Source: G963675935 sp963675935
GTDB taxonomy: Bacteria; Planctomycetota; Planctomycetia; Pirellulales; Thermoguttaceae
NCBI GenBank assembly: GCA_963675935.2
Contig: CAXXPV010000007.1
Coordinates: 186,001-250,000, forward strand
DNA: 64,000 nucleotides
Direction: 5' to 3'
The position numbers and the translations under genes were made by a program. Within the stretch, counting starts at the first letter, position 1; each line of letters opens with the position of its first letter. Positions 27,613 through 36,982 of this stretch are shown here, piece after piece. A model generated the notes under the pieces. That model did not search any database. It was not told the origin of the DNA and saw nothing but the letters and a program-made list of their open reading frames with translations.

Positions 27613-27687
27613 TATACCTTGCACGGGCACTGGTGATACATTTTTCCCGAGGGAGAACATGTATCAATTCAAACCGCGTACAGTATA
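27613..27687 (+). repeat. TATACCTTGCACGG hairpin element A
   Basis: A 75-bp imperfect inverted repeat. It begins TATACCTTGCACGGGCACTG and ends CGCGTACAGTATA, and has the inner stem TGATACAT / ATGTATCA. Its core is shared with element E (47142). It lies 190 bases before the small gene at 27879. Confidence 0.85.
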
Positions 27688-27878
27688 GGCTCTTGAGGTG
27701 TGATGGGAGCAGTGTTTCGACCGCGCCCTTGCTATTGGGGCGTCGGCCGGGCGCTGTCCTATCCAACCCTTTTGCCGGGGTCTTGTGAACAGCCTCGGTT
27801 CGGCGCCCCATCTTTTTGTCGCGACCCGAGCCGAGGAGGCAACGGAAACGTGCGTCTCCAACAGAAGGGGCTTCCTTC

Positions 27879-28082
27879 ATGAACCAGCACAACAGTGTAT
27901 CGTTGGCGGCAAGGCGAGACCGGTTGATCGCCGATTACGAGTGGTTGCGCCGCATGATGCGCCATCTCGACATGCAAACCGAACACATCGACCGGCAATT
28001 GGTCGAACTCGAAAACCTCTTGCCCGACGACTACGTCTACCCGGGCGATCCCAACAAAAACCGAAAGCCGAAGAAGCGGTAA
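27879..28082 (+). CDS. Small basic protein, unknown function
   Basis: 67 residues with an AGAAGGGG ribosome site before the ATG at 27879. The sequence is helical and coiled-coil-like (RRDRLIADYEWLRRMMRHLD, then TEHIDRQLVELENLL) and ends in a Lys/Arg tail. I do not recognise a family. The codon pattern and ribosome site make it a likely real gene. Confidence 0.5.
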   Translation: MNQHNSVSLAARRDRLIADYEWLRRMMRHLDMQTEHIDRQLVELENLLPDDYVYPGDPNKNRKPKKR

Positions 28083-28087
28083 TCCCT

Positions 28088-28116
28088 GTAGCAGGCACAC
28101 TCCGTGTGCCTGCTAC
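28088..28116. repeat. GTAGCAGGCACAC hairpin
   Basis: GTAGCAGGCACAC and GTGTGCCTGCTAC arms with a three-base loop lie directly after the small gene. A variant is at 42117-42145, and one arm is inside the epmA insertion (about 31236-31252). Confidence 0.8.
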
Positions 28117-28392
28117 GTGGAACGGGGCGGCAATCAAGAAAAGCAACAGTCCGGGCGACCCGTCGATGGGCCTGCGCCGGACTGTCTCCCCCCCTGGGAA
28201 TTTTGCTATGTGCGAGCAGTGACCGCTTCAGAATCTCTTCATCGGTTTCCCACCAAGCTCTACTTTGGGAAACTTTGCCGATTGTCGCGATTGCCCACGG
28301 TGTTCAACGATTTCATATCCGCCATCTTGGGGGAGTTTTTGCCGACATTGGCATTCCGACAGTCCTTGACCTAACCCGGATTTTTCACCACC

Positions 28393-28470
28393 GTTTAGCC
28401 GGCGAACTTGTTCGCCGTGTTTTCGCGAAGTAGATCGCACTTTCGCGGCGAACAAGTTCGCCGGCTAAAC
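28393..28470. repeat. GTTTAGCCGGC hairpin repeat, copy 4
   Basis: Full copy with arms GTTTAGCCGGCGAACTTGTT and the complement. The surrounding 28117-28531 space holds no recognisable gene; a plus frame from 28117 to 28374 has no family features. Confidence 0.9.
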
Positions 28471-28531
28471 AATCGCGCTGTTGCCGCTTTTCTCGTCATG
28501 CTTCGTTCAACTCGGAGCCAACGGTTGAAGC

Positions 28532-29770
<1,239 letters not shown>

Positions 29771-29800
29771 GAAAGTCTTTCCACCGTCTTTGATGATTTG

Positions 29801-30226
29801 TCAAACGGTCGGCAACAAACGCTGAAAACCGGCCTGCGAAAAATGCCGATCCGACGACAGTGCGTCGTCGATGCCTTCGTCTCGCATCAGAACAAAGCTC
29901 GCGCAGTCAACCAGCCCCCAAGATTTGTCGCCCGATTGGTCGTAAAACCTTATTGCGCGATCGAACAATGCGGTATCGATCCGCACAAGGCGACAATGAG
30001 GCGAAGACTGAAATCTCCGCACGGCGTTGGCGAAGCTTGAACGCGCGGCGGTTCGGGCCAACCCATTGCCGGTTTCCGCCAATACCCAATCGGTTGTGAC
30101 GAGTGAACGCCCCGCATTTCCCAATTCCAATAACCGTTTACAGGCATGTTCATGTAAAGCGTCATCGGCGTTAAGAATAGCAATCCAGCCACAGGTATCG
30201 ACGAATACGGCGTTACGATTGAGCAT
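29801..30226 (-). CDS. vapC: PIN-domain toxin (VapC type)
   Basis: 141 residues. PIN-domain acidic residues are visible: D in FVDTCGWIAIL, E in WVLAETGNGL, and D in GLVDCASFVLM, with D in ALSSDRHF. VapC toxins are Mg-dependent ribonucleases that cut tRNA or rRNA. The start at 30226 overlaps the upstream antitoxin-like gene by 14 bases. The downstream gene is aroB, 30 bases away, so read-through into aroB is possible. Confidence 0.88.
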   Translation of the reverse strand: MLNRNAVFVDTCGWIAILNADDALHEHACKRLLELGNAGRSLVTTDWVLAETGNGLARTAARSSFANAVRRFQSSPHCRLVRIDTALFDRAIRFYDQSGDKSWGLVDCASFVLMRDEGIDDALSSDRHFSQAGFQRLLPTV

Positions 30227-30446
30227 CGACAACCCTCGGATGGCCGTACAAATAGTGGTCGATATTCGTCGCAAGATCAGCAATGCCGGTGGGAGCAGCC
30301 AGTTCGCCTAGCCGATAGACAGGATCGTCGGTTACGGAAGGCGCCGGCACATCCACGGTTTCCACCTTAACAGGCGTTCCATCCGCAAGCTGAACATCGC
30401 CGTTCAGAATGACAACGCCATTATGTACGCAACCTTGATAGACCAT
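30213..30446 (-). CDS. VapB-like antitoxin
   Basis: 77 residues, upstream of and overlapping vapC. The N-terminus (MVYQGCVHNGVVILNGDVQL followed by DGTPVKVE) is a short beta-strand unit like DUF104/AbrB-like antitoxins, and the C-terminal part is helical and would bind the toxin. The family is assigned mainly from position and strand pattern. Confidence 0.7.
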   Translation of the reverse strand: MVYQGCVHNGVVILNGDVQLADGTPVKVETVDVPAPSVTDDPVYRLGELAAPTGIADLATNIDHYLYGHPRVVDAQS

Positions 30447-30550
30447 TTTGCATTCCTTCCCGAAACACCCAGCTATTCTACATTAACTATAGTTAAATCT
30501 GAGTAGGGCGACAAGCCGCCAAAGGTCGGGTGAGCGGTACGCAAACCATT

Positions 30551-31690
30551 TTACGCCCGATCGAACGGAAACGCCATCACCTCGGCGATGCTCGACGCGC
30601 CGAGGGCGAGCATCACCAACCGGTCGAATCCCAATGCCACGCCGACCGACGGCGGAAGGCCCGCGTCCATCGCCGCCAAGAGCCGGCTCTCCTCGGGCAA
30701 TGCCGCTTTGCCGTCGGCCACGCGCTGACGATTCACCGCCGCGTTGCGAGCCCGAAGCTCGGCCGGATCGAGCAGCTCGTGATAGCCGTTGGCAATTTCG
30801 ATGCCCTGGATGTAAAGCTCGAACCGCTCGGCCACCGGCGGTTTTCCTTTTTCATGCCGCACGCGGGCCAAAGCCGCTTGAGAGGCCGGATACTCGTAGA
30901 GCAGCGCGGGCCGATCAACGCCTAAATGCGGCTGGATGCGTTCGACCAGCAGCAGATCGAGCCAGCCGTCGCGGTCGTCGGTCGAAAGGCTTTCCGGCGC
31001 GACGACGCCAAGTTTTTTCGCCACGGTTTTCAAGGCCGCTCCGTCGATCGTATGCGGATCGACGCCGACCCAACGCTCAAAAGCTTCGGCGTAAGTGATG
31101 CGTTCGGCCGAAAAAAGGGGACAGGCACCTTTTGCCGGAACGGCCCTTCGGGTGCTTCGCACAAAAGGTGCCTGTCCCCTTTTTTCCCGTGTGCCGTCTG
31201 CCGTTGAACCGGCGCCGATTTCCGAGCCGACGGCACATGGAGTGTGCCTGCTACTCAACAACGTCTCGCACAGATCGCTGGTCAGCGTCATTCCGGCGTC
31301 AAGTCCTTCGCCGGGCTGATACCATTCGACCAGCGTGAACTCGGGATTGTGCAGTGGGCCGAGTTCGTCCAAACGGAACACGCGGGCGACCTGATAGATC
31401 GGGCCGGCGCCGGCGGCCAGCATCCGCTTCATGGCGAACTCGGGCGAGGTTTGCAGCCAAAGTCGGGGGCTTGAGTAATCAGCCGCTTGCGGCTTCGCAC
31501 ACTCCATTGTGTCGCCCGCCGCCTCCACGCAAAACGGATCGAGATGCCGATCGACGACGGTGTCGGCCGAGAGGATGGGCGTTTCGACTTCGAGGAAGCC
31601 GCGCGAGTCGAAGAACTCTCGGAGCCGCCGGAGCAGCGCCGCCCGGAGTTGCAAGTGTTTCCAATCGGCGGTGGGACGGAAGTCAATCAT
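30551..31690 (-). CDS. epmA: Elongation factor P--(R)-beta-lysine ligase with in-frame repeat insertion
   Basis: 379 residues; known EpmA/GenX proteins are about 320-330. It is a class II lysyl-tRNA-synthetase-like enzyme without anticodon domain that attaches beta-lysine to EF-P. Visible: EVETPILSADTVVDRHLDPF, LQTSPEFAMKRMLAAG, YQVARVFRLDELGPLHNPEF, LVEWYQ, ELYIQGIEIANGYHELLDP and GVALGFDRLVML. I chose the ATG at 31690. About 50 residues between CETLL and ERITYAEAFERWVG are repeat-derived. It sits just downstream of efp on the same strand, with epmB divergent. Confidence 0.93.
   Translation of the reverse strand: MIDFRPTADWKHLQLRAALLRRLREFFDSRGFLEVETPILSADTVVDRHLDPFCVEAAGDTMECAKPQAADYSSPRLWLQTSPEFAMKRMLAAGAGPIYQVARVFRLDELGPLHNPEFTLVEWYQPGEGLDAGMTLTSDLCETLLSSRHTPCAVGSEIGAGSTADGTREKRGQAPFVRSTRRAVPAKGACPLFSAERITYAEAFERWVGVDPHTIDGAALKTVAKKLGVVAPESLSTDDRDGWLDLLLVERIQPHLGVDRPALLYEYPASQAALARVRHEKGKPPVAERFELYIQGIEIANGYHELLDPAELRARNAAVNRQRVADGKAALPEESRLLAAMDAGLPPSVGVALGFDRLVMLALGASSIAEVMAFPFDRA
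31108..31256. repeat. Palindromic repeat insertion in epmA
   Basis: AAAAAAGGGGACAGGCACCT and its complement (31110-31185) form a large hairpin, followed by a CACATGGAGTGTGCCTGCTAC arm of the GTAGCAGG family. The translated insert includes EKRGQAPF and KGACPLF, which occur nowhere else in the enzyme family as far as I know. Confidence 0.8.
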
Positions 31691-31815
31691 GAGCCGCCGA
31701 TCGAGTTCATGGAATAGGATTGCGAAGCCACAAGCGGCTGAAGAAAACGGTCCCCCGTGACCGCAGCCCCTGGACGTTTGCCCAACTTCTAATCCCTCGT
31801 CCCCAAGCCGTTCAC

Positions 31816-32385
31816 TTATTCCTTCACCCTTTCCAAATACTCGCCCGTTCGCGTGTCGATCTTGATCATGTCGCCGATGGCGACGAAAAACGGACAAGGG
31901 AACTCGGCCCCGGTCTCCACCTTGCACGGCTTGCAGACGTTCGTCGCCGTGTTGCCCTTCGCGCCCGGCTCGCAATACTCGACACGCAACACCACGTGGT
32001 TCGGCGGCGTGATGCTGATCGGCGAGCCGTTGTGCAACACGACGCTGCACACCATCCCTTCCTTGAGATACTTCCAGGCTTCGTCCACCTGTTCGGGCGT
32101 CAATTCGTATTGTTCGTAGGAATCGTTGTCCATGAACACGTAATGATCACCCTGGCGATAGAGATACTGCGCCTCGATTTCCTCGATCTCGGCGGCTTCG
32201 ATCGAATCGCCGCTCTTGTAAGTGCGGTCGAGCGTCGTGCCGCGAATGAGGTTTTTCAGCTTGCACTTGTAAAGCGCCTGGCCCTTGCCGGGCTTCACGA
32301 AATTGCACTCCGACATGATGTACGGATCGCCGTCGATTTGAACTTTCAGGCCCTTGCGAAATTCACTGGTGTTGTAACTACCCAC
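31816..32385 (-). CDS. efp: Elongation factor P
   Basis: 189 residues. EF-P relieves ribosome stalling at proline runs. The start is GTG at 32385, giving MGSYNTSEFRKGLKVQIDG; the frame stays open upstream, but only this start gives the family N-terminus. The modified residue is Lys34 in the NFVKPGKGQA loop, the residue that EpmA lysylates in Escherichia coli. Only 39 bases separate it from the divergent epmB start. Confidence 0.96.
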   Translation of the reverse strand: MGSYNTSEFRKGLKVQIDGDPYIMSECNFVKPGKGQALYKCKLKNLIRGTTLDRTYKSGDSIEAAEIEEIEAQYLYRQGDHYVFMDNDSYEQYELTPEQVDEAWKYLKEGMVCSVVLHNGSPISITPPNHVVLRVEYCEPGAKGNTATNVCKPCKVETGAEFPCPFFVAIGDMIKIDTRTGEYLERVKE

Positions 32386-32424
32386 GACTGTTCTTCCCGT
32401 TTTGCTTTCGATGGAGGTTTGGTT

Positions 32425-33522
32425 ATGGTAGGATTTGCCATTATGGCATTGGATACGCTCCGCGACAAACCGCAATCCCTTTCGCCGGCGGAAACCCGTT
32501 CCGTCCGGCCCGATTGGCAATCAGTCCTGGCCGAGGCCGTCCGCAACCCCGTCGAGCTGTGCCAACTGCTGGGCTTGGACCGCCGGTTGGCGACCGAGAG
32601 CCGGCCGGCGGCCGGCGATTATCCGCTCTTTGTCCCTCGGCCGTTTCTCGCCCGAATTCGTCCGGGCGACCCGAACGACCCCCTACTGTTGCAGGTTTTG
32701 CCGACAGCGGCCGAAACCCTCGCGGCGCCCGGTTTTGGAACCGATCCGGTTGGCGACGCCGACGCCTGTTGTGGTTCTGGTTTGATTCGGAAATATCAAG
32801 GCCGAATCTTGATGGTAGCAAGTCGGTCGTGCGCCGTCCATTGCCGCTTTTGTTTCCGGCGACATTCTCCATTCTGCGGGGGGGTGAGCGGGCTTGAAAA
32901 TCCGTGTAGCGGGCGGGCTTGCCCGCCGTGTCAGACGGAGGAAGCGGCGGCACTGCAAAAAATCGCGTCCGATGATTCGATCCACGAAGTCGTTCTCAGC
33001 GGCGGCGACCCGCTCACGCTACCCGACGACGAACTGGTTCGGCTCGTCTGTGAATTGGCCGAAATCCCCCACCTCCGCCGATTGAGGATTCACACCCGAT
33101 TCCCGATCATGATCCCCCAGCGGGTCACGGCCGACCTGATCGCCCTGTTGCGCGGCGCACGGCTGCCGGTTGTCGTGGTGATCCACATCAACCATCCGGC
33201 CGAGATCGACGGCGAGGTTGCCGAATCGCTCGAACGGTTCGTCGATGCGGGGATTCCGATGCTCAGCCAGACGGTGCTGTTGCGCGGGGTGAACGATCGG
33301 GCCGACGTGCTGGCCGAATTGTTCGAGCGGCTGGTCGATCTTCGAGTGATGCCGTATTATTTACACCAATTGGATCGCGTGGCCGGCGCGGCGCATTTTG
33401 AAGTGCCGATCTCCGTTGGATGCGAACTTATGAAAGAGCTTCGCGCCCGGCTGCCAGGCTATGCCGTGCCGCGATACGTTCGGGAATTGCCCGGGGGAAC
33501 CAACAAGGAGCTTTTGGCGTGA
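32425..33522 (+). CDS. epmB: EF-P beta-lysylation protein, lysine 2,3-aminomutase family
   Basis: 366 residues from the ATG at 32425 (GGAGGT upstream; a second ATG is at 32443). It is a radical-SAM enzyme; the cluster Cys are in CAVHCRFCFRRH. It converts lysine to beta-lysine for EF-P. Also visible: HEVVLSGGDPLTLPDD, RIHTRFPIMIPQRV and MPYYLHQLDRVAGAAHFEV. About 20 extra residues (GGVSGLENPCSGRACPPCQ) follow the cluster motif and derive from a repeat. The stop overlaps the DAHP synthase GTG start by four bases. Confidence 0.93.
   Translation: MVGFAIMALDTLRDKPQSLSPAETRSVRPDWQSVLAEAVRNPVELCQLLGLDRRLATESRPAAGDYPLFVPRPFLARIRPGDPNDPLLLQVLPTAAETLAAPGFGTDPVGDADACCGSGLIRKYQGRILMVASRSCAVHCRFCFRRHSPFCGGVSGLENPCSGRACPPCQTEEAAALQKIASDDSIHEVVLSGGDPLTLPDDELVRLVCELAEIPHLRRLRIHTRFPIMIPQRVTADLIALLRGARLPVVVVIHINHPAEIDGEVAESLERFVDAGIPMLSQTVLLRGVNDRADVLAELFERLVDLRVMPYYLHQLDRVAGAAHFEVPISVGCELMKELRARLPGYAVPRYVRELPGGTNKELLA
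32886..32942. repeat. GCGGGCGGGCTTGCCCGCCG palindrome inserted in epmB
   Basis: The palindrome resembles the inner core of the GTTTAGCCGGC family (compare GGCGGGCTTGCCCGCCGCGT at 26731). It lies in frame directly after the radical-SAM cluster codons and before AALQKIASDDS, the point where relatives continue. Confidence 0.7.
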
Positions 33523-34874
33523 AGAAGAACTGGTCTCCCGACTCTTGGCAATCGAAACCGCTCGCGCAGGGCGTCGAATATCCCGATCCCTCGGTGCTGT
33601 GCCAAACACTTTCAGAACTGGCCTCGCTGCCGCCGCTGGTCACAAGCTGGGAAATCGAGTCGCTCAAGTCGCAATTGGCCGAGGCCCAGCAGGGCCGCCG
33701 ATTTTTGCTCCAAGGCGGCGACTGCGACGAACGATTCGACGACTGTCGGCCCGACCCCATCGCCGGCAAGCTAAAAATCCTGCTGAAAATGAGCCTGATT
33801 CTGATTTTCGGGCGCAATCAGCGGGTGATTCGCGTGGGGCGATTCGCCGGCCAATACGCAAAGCCACGCTCGTCCAACATGGAAACCCGCGACGGCGTCG
33901 CGCTGCCCAGTTATCGCGGCGATCTGGTGAATCGGCCGGAGTTCACCGCCGAATCCCGAACGCCCGATCCTCGACGGCTTCTCCACGGCTACGAGCGCGC
34001 GGCAATGACGTTGAACTACATCCGCGGACTGGTCGACGGCGGTTTCGCCGACCTGCGTCACCCCGAACTTTGGGACATCGATTTCGTTCAACACGCCGCG
34101 CAACCGCGCGACTATCTGGCGATTGTCGAGGCCGTCGGCGGCGCCGTCCGCTTCATGGAAACCGTGACCGGCTCGCCGATCGGAGACTTGAACCGCGTCG
34201 AGTTCTTCACCAGCCATGAAGGATTGCATCTCGACTACGAACAGGCACAAACCCGGCAGGAGCCGACGGGCGATCAACCGTCGGCCAACGACGGGCGATG
34301 GTACAATCTGACGACCCATTTTCCATGGATCGGCGACCGCACCCGCGCGATCGACGGGGCGCACGTCGAGTATTTCCGCGGCATCGCCAATCCGGTCGGG
34401 CTGAAGGTCGGCCCCACGATGACGCCCGAGCAATTGACCGAGTTGATCGAAGTGCTCAATCCGCAAAACGAGCCAGGCCGGCTGACGTTGATCCATCGCT
34501 TCGGCGTGGAGCGGATCGAGAAATGTTTGCCGCCACTGGTCGAAGCGGTGCAGCGCCGGCGTCAGACCGTGCTCTGGTGTTGCGATCCGATGCACGGCAA
34601 CACGCTGGCGACGCAAAGCGGCGTGAAGACGCGTGTTTTCGACGACATTTTAGGCGAGCTGCGCCGGGCGTTCGCCATTCACCAGCGGATGGATTCGATC
34701 CTCGGCGGGGTGCATTTCGAGTTGACCGGCGAGAACGTGACCGAGTGCATCGGCGGCGCCCGCGGGCTGGCCGAGTCGGACCTTGCCACGGCGTATCGCA
34801 GCGACGTGGACCCGCGTTTGAACTACGAGCAAGCGTTGGAAATGGCGATGTTGGTCGCCCGGCCGGCGGTGTAG
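33519..34874 (+). CDS. Class II 3-deoxy-7-phosphoheptulonate synthase
   Basis: 451 residues, standard for the plant-like class II DAHP synthases. It condenses phosphoenolpyruvate and erythrose 4-phosphate, the first shikimate step. Visible: WSPDSWQSKPLAQGVEYPD, LLQGGDCDERFDDC, VGRFAGQYAKPRS, FFTSHEGLHLDYE, WCCDPMHGNT and GGVHFELTGENVTECIGG. The GTG start at 33519 overlaps the epmB stop, so the two are coupled although their functions differ. Confidence 0.95.
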   Translation: MKKNWSPDSWQSKPLAQGVEYPDPSVLCQTLSELASLPPLVTSWEIESLKSQLAEAQQGRRFLLQGGDCDERFDDCRPDPIAGKLKILLKMSLILIFGRNQRVIRVGRFAGQYAKPRSSNMETRDGVALPSYRGDLVNRPEFTAESRTPDPRRLLHGYERAAMTLNYIRGLVDGGFADLRHPELWDIDFVQHAAQPRDYLAIVEAVGGAVRFMETVTGSPIGDLNRVEFFTSHEGLHLDYEQAQTRQEPTGDQPSANDGRWYNLTTHFPWIGDRTRAIDGAHVEYFRGIANPVGLKVGPTMTPEQLTELIEVLNPQNEPGRLTLIHRFGVERIEKCLPPLVEAVQRRRQTVLWCCDPMHGNTLATQSGVKTRVFDDILGELRRAFAIHQRMDSILGGVHFELTGENVTECIGGARGLAESDLATAYRSDVDPRLNYEQALEMAMLVARPAV

Positions 34875-35043
34875 GATGTCTTGTTTTCCGTATACCGGAG
34901 CGGCGAAGCCTGATTCACTCCGCTTTACAACCCCATGCTGAGGGGGCTGTCGAGAGCTTAGGCAATCGCGGAGAATGTGAACGTGACCAAGGCGTGGTAG
35001 AATAGAATATGGCATGTCAGTCCCTCTGACCGAAGATGTGCGA

Positions 35044-35155
35044 ATGCCGGTTAGCAAAACACAAATCGACCGACTGGGAGAACGGCTAAGAAGCGGGACG
35101 CACGCCGAAGGCGACCTTCTGCTATTGACAAAATCCATTGCGGATCGCAGAAACA
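35044..35155 (+). pseudogene. N-terminal remnant of a RelA/SpoT-like synthetase gene
   Basis: From the ATG at 35044 (or 35014) about 37 residues, MPVSKTQIDRLGERLRSGTH and onward to LTKSIADR, resemble the start of small RelA/SpoT-domain proteins. The catalytic domain is absent and the frame runs directly into the next gene. I infer a deletion between the start of a (p)ppGpp synthetase gene and its downstream neighbour. The family assignment is from a short segment only. Confidence 0.4.
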
Positions 35156-35419
35156 ATGATTTTCTTAATCGAATACAATCGAAGCGAGGGCCGTCTCGTC
35201 ACCTTCCGCAAATACGACGACTCGCAGCGGCGCGAGGCCGAAGGCACACGGTTGAGTATGGAGTTAGACCTGAATCGCAAGGAGATCGACCACGAGGTCG
35301 TCCTGCTGCAAGCACAAAGCGAAGAAGCTGTGCGGCGGACGCACCGCCGCTACTTTGAAGACCTCCGCCAAATTTTGCAGAACAATTGCATTTCCGCGGA
35401 GCAAAAAATCGGGGTCTGA
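35156..35419 (+). CDS. Small conserved hypothetical protein
   Basis: 87 residues starting MIFLIEYNRSEGRLVTFRKY, with MELDLNRKEIDHEVVLLQAQ and RTHRRYFEDL later. It looks like a complete small alpha/beta protein that I have seen only as an uncharacterised family. The start could also be six codons upstream (35138). It follows the RelA/SpoT-like remnant, perhaps its former operon partner. Confidence 0.6.
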   Translation: MIFLIEYNRSEGRLVTFRKYDDSQRREAEGTRLSMELDLNRKEIDHEVVLLQAQSEEAVRRTHRRYFEDLRQILQNNCISAEQKIGV

Positions 35420-35681
35420 CTTTTCCCCTTCCCTTCCAGACGAATGGCCCAATTCTTTGTCTTGAAATCCGGCTCAGCCGGACGTACGATGCCTATTGGT
35501 CGTAGTCTGCGCGATGAAACGAGAGATGCGACACGAATGGCCGTGGAATTGGAAATTCACCGATTTGCTGACCAACTCGGCAAACTCCGGCTTGCACCCC
35601 GCCGCTTATCGCTGCAAAACGGCGGCTTGCTTGGACAAGTAGTTGTTGTGTAGAATAAAGTCTTTCCAAAGGAGCGGATCG
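35420..35681. other. Short intergenic region
   Basis: A 69-codon frame at 35444-35653 has no family features. The stretch CCGGCTCAGCCGG (about 35469) is a small palindrome. Nothing else is seen. Confidence 0.4.
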
Positions 35682-35963
35682 ATGGATTTCTTGCAACAAC
35701 TCTGGCGAGGGGGTCGCGTCGCCTTCTACGCCCTGACCGGCTGGCTGATCCTCCACGGCGCCGCGCTGGCTGCCCCACCAACGCCGGTGAAGAAAGACGC
35801 CGGCAACAGCGTCGGCGGCGGCGTGTACGTCATGGCCTACTTCCTGGTCATCTTCGGCATTGCCGCCGGCGTGTTGTTCACGTGCCGGTCGAGCGGCCGA
35901 CGCGAACGCGCCAAGCCCGAACAATACGGCGAATCGAAAGGCGTCAACCCGGAAAAGAAATAG
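35682..35963 (+). CDS. Small membrane protein, unknown function
   Basis: 93 residues with AAAGGAGCG before the ATG at 35682. Two hydrophobic segments are visible: YALTGWLILHGAALA (about residues 16-30), which could be a signal peptide, and VYVMAYFLVIFGIAAGVLFT (about 48-67). The tail is basic and polar. It is followed after 36 bases by the DJ-1/PfpI gene and is probably co-transcribed. No family is recognised. Confidence 0.7.
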   Translation: MDFLQQLWRGGRVAFYALTGWLILHGAALAAPPTPVKKDAGNSVGGGVYVMAYFLVIFGIAAGVLFTCRSSGRRERAKPEQYGESKGVNPEKK

Positions 35964-35999
35964 CACCGAAGAAGTACGCCGTTCCAAAGGAGGACCATC

Positions 36000-36587
36000 A
36001 TGGCCGTCAAACGAATTTTGATGCTCGTCGGCGACTACGTCGAAGACTACGAGGCGATGGTCCCCTTCCAAATGCTTCTGATGGTCGGACACCGGGTCGA
36101 TGCCGTGTGTCCCGGCAAGCGGGCAGGCCAATCCGTCCGCACGGCCGTCCACGACTTCGAGGGCGATCAAACCTACAGCGAAAAACGCGGCCATAACTTC
36201 GCGCTCAACGCCGACTTCGACGCGGTGAATCCGGCCGACTACGACGCGATGGTTATACCCGGCGGCCGGGCGCCCGAGTATCTTCGGCTCGACGAGCGGG
36301 TATTGCAGATGGTTCGGCATTTCGCGGCCACCGGCAAGCCAATCGCGTCGATCTGCCACGGCCCTCAAATTTTGGCCGCCGCCCGGGTGCTCGACGGCAA
36401 GACCTGCACGGCCTATCCGGCGTTGAAGCCCGACGTGATTCGCGCCGGCGGCCGCTGGACCGATCCGAACGCCACATTCACCAGCGCGGTGGTCGATGGC
36501 CCTCTGGTCACGGCCTCGGCGTGGCCCGGCCATCCGGAATGGATTCGCAAGTTCCTGGAAGTGTTGGGGACGAAGATCGAGCCGTAA
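36000..36587 (+). CDS. DJ-1/PfpI family protein
   Basis: 195 residues. The nucleophile elbow with the conserved Cys is SICHGPQILAAARVL (about residue 119), and the conserved acidic residue is in DYVEDYEAMVPFQ. The family includes deglycase, chaperone and protease-like members; PfpI/YhbO-type proteins are the closest match in layout. The ribosome site AAGGAGGA is strong. Cytoplasmic; the exact activity is not deducible. Confidence 0.9.
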   Translation: MAVKRILMLVGDYVEDYEAMVPFQMLLMVGHRVDAVCPGKRAGQSVRTAVHDFEGDQTYSEKRGHNFALNADFDAVNPADYDAMVIPGGRAPEYLRLDERVLQMVRHFAATGKPIASICHGPQILAAARVLDGKTCTAYPALKPDVIRAGGRWTDPNATFTSAVVDGPLVTASAWPGHPEWIRKFLEVLGTKIEP

Positions 36588-36596
36588 GAGGCGGCC

Positions 36597-36728
36597 TCAC
36601 TCCTTGACACGAATCTCCTTGAATCGAATCTTCACTTCATCGCGCGAGTGAATCTGCAAGGCGATCGTGCCCTTGCGGCCGACAAGGAAAACGCGGCGCA
36701 CATGAGAATCGCCGGCAAGAGCCGTTGA
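36597..36728 (-). pseudogene. C-terminal remnant of a DUF1080 (3-keto-disaccharide hydrolase-like) protein
   Basis: The minus frame ending at TGA (36597-36599) reads VRRVFLVGRKGTIALQIHSR followed by DEVKIRFKEIRVKE. This is the typical last strand pair of DUF1080 proteins, about 200-250 residues long when complete. Upstream on the minus strand the frame is cut off exactly where hairpin element B begins (36729). No start or N-terminal part is left. Confidence 0.6.
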
Positions 36729-36804
36729 TATACCTTGCACGGCTTGGTTTGTCCGATTTCTTGCGAGGTGGAAAAACCGGACAATTTCAACCGTTCGCAG
36801 TATA
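36729..36804 (+). repeat. TATACCTTGCACGG hairpin element B
   Basis: A 76-bp element from TATACCTTGCACGGCTTGGT to TTCGCAGTATA, with inner stem TTGTCCG / CGGACAA and outer stem ACGG.TTG / CAACCGT. It is almost identical to element F at 47218 and abuts the DUF1080 remnant. Confidence 0.88.
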
Positions 36805-36878
36805 GTCCGAAATGCGTCGTTTCTTCATCCATCTTCCCCACAAAAAATGATTGACTATCAGGAAACGACTGCAATGTC

Positions 36879-36950
36879 GTTTAGCCGGCGAGCTTGCTCG
36901 CCGCGTGGAATGCCGGCCCGAAACGCGGCGAACAAGTTCGCCGGCTAAAC
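36879..36950. repeat. GTTTAGCCGGC hairpin repeat, copy 5
   Basis: Full copy with both outer arms, lying 32 bases after the stop of the SEC-C gene (minus strand). Confidence 0.9.
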
Positions 36951-36982
36951 AGTCCAATGTTGCATTGTTATTCTGAAGGGCA

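Noticed and set aside
27180..27788. A 202-codon plus-strand frame downstream of queD
   Set aside because: It overlaps queD in another frame and consists largely of palindromic repeat DNA and hairpin element A.
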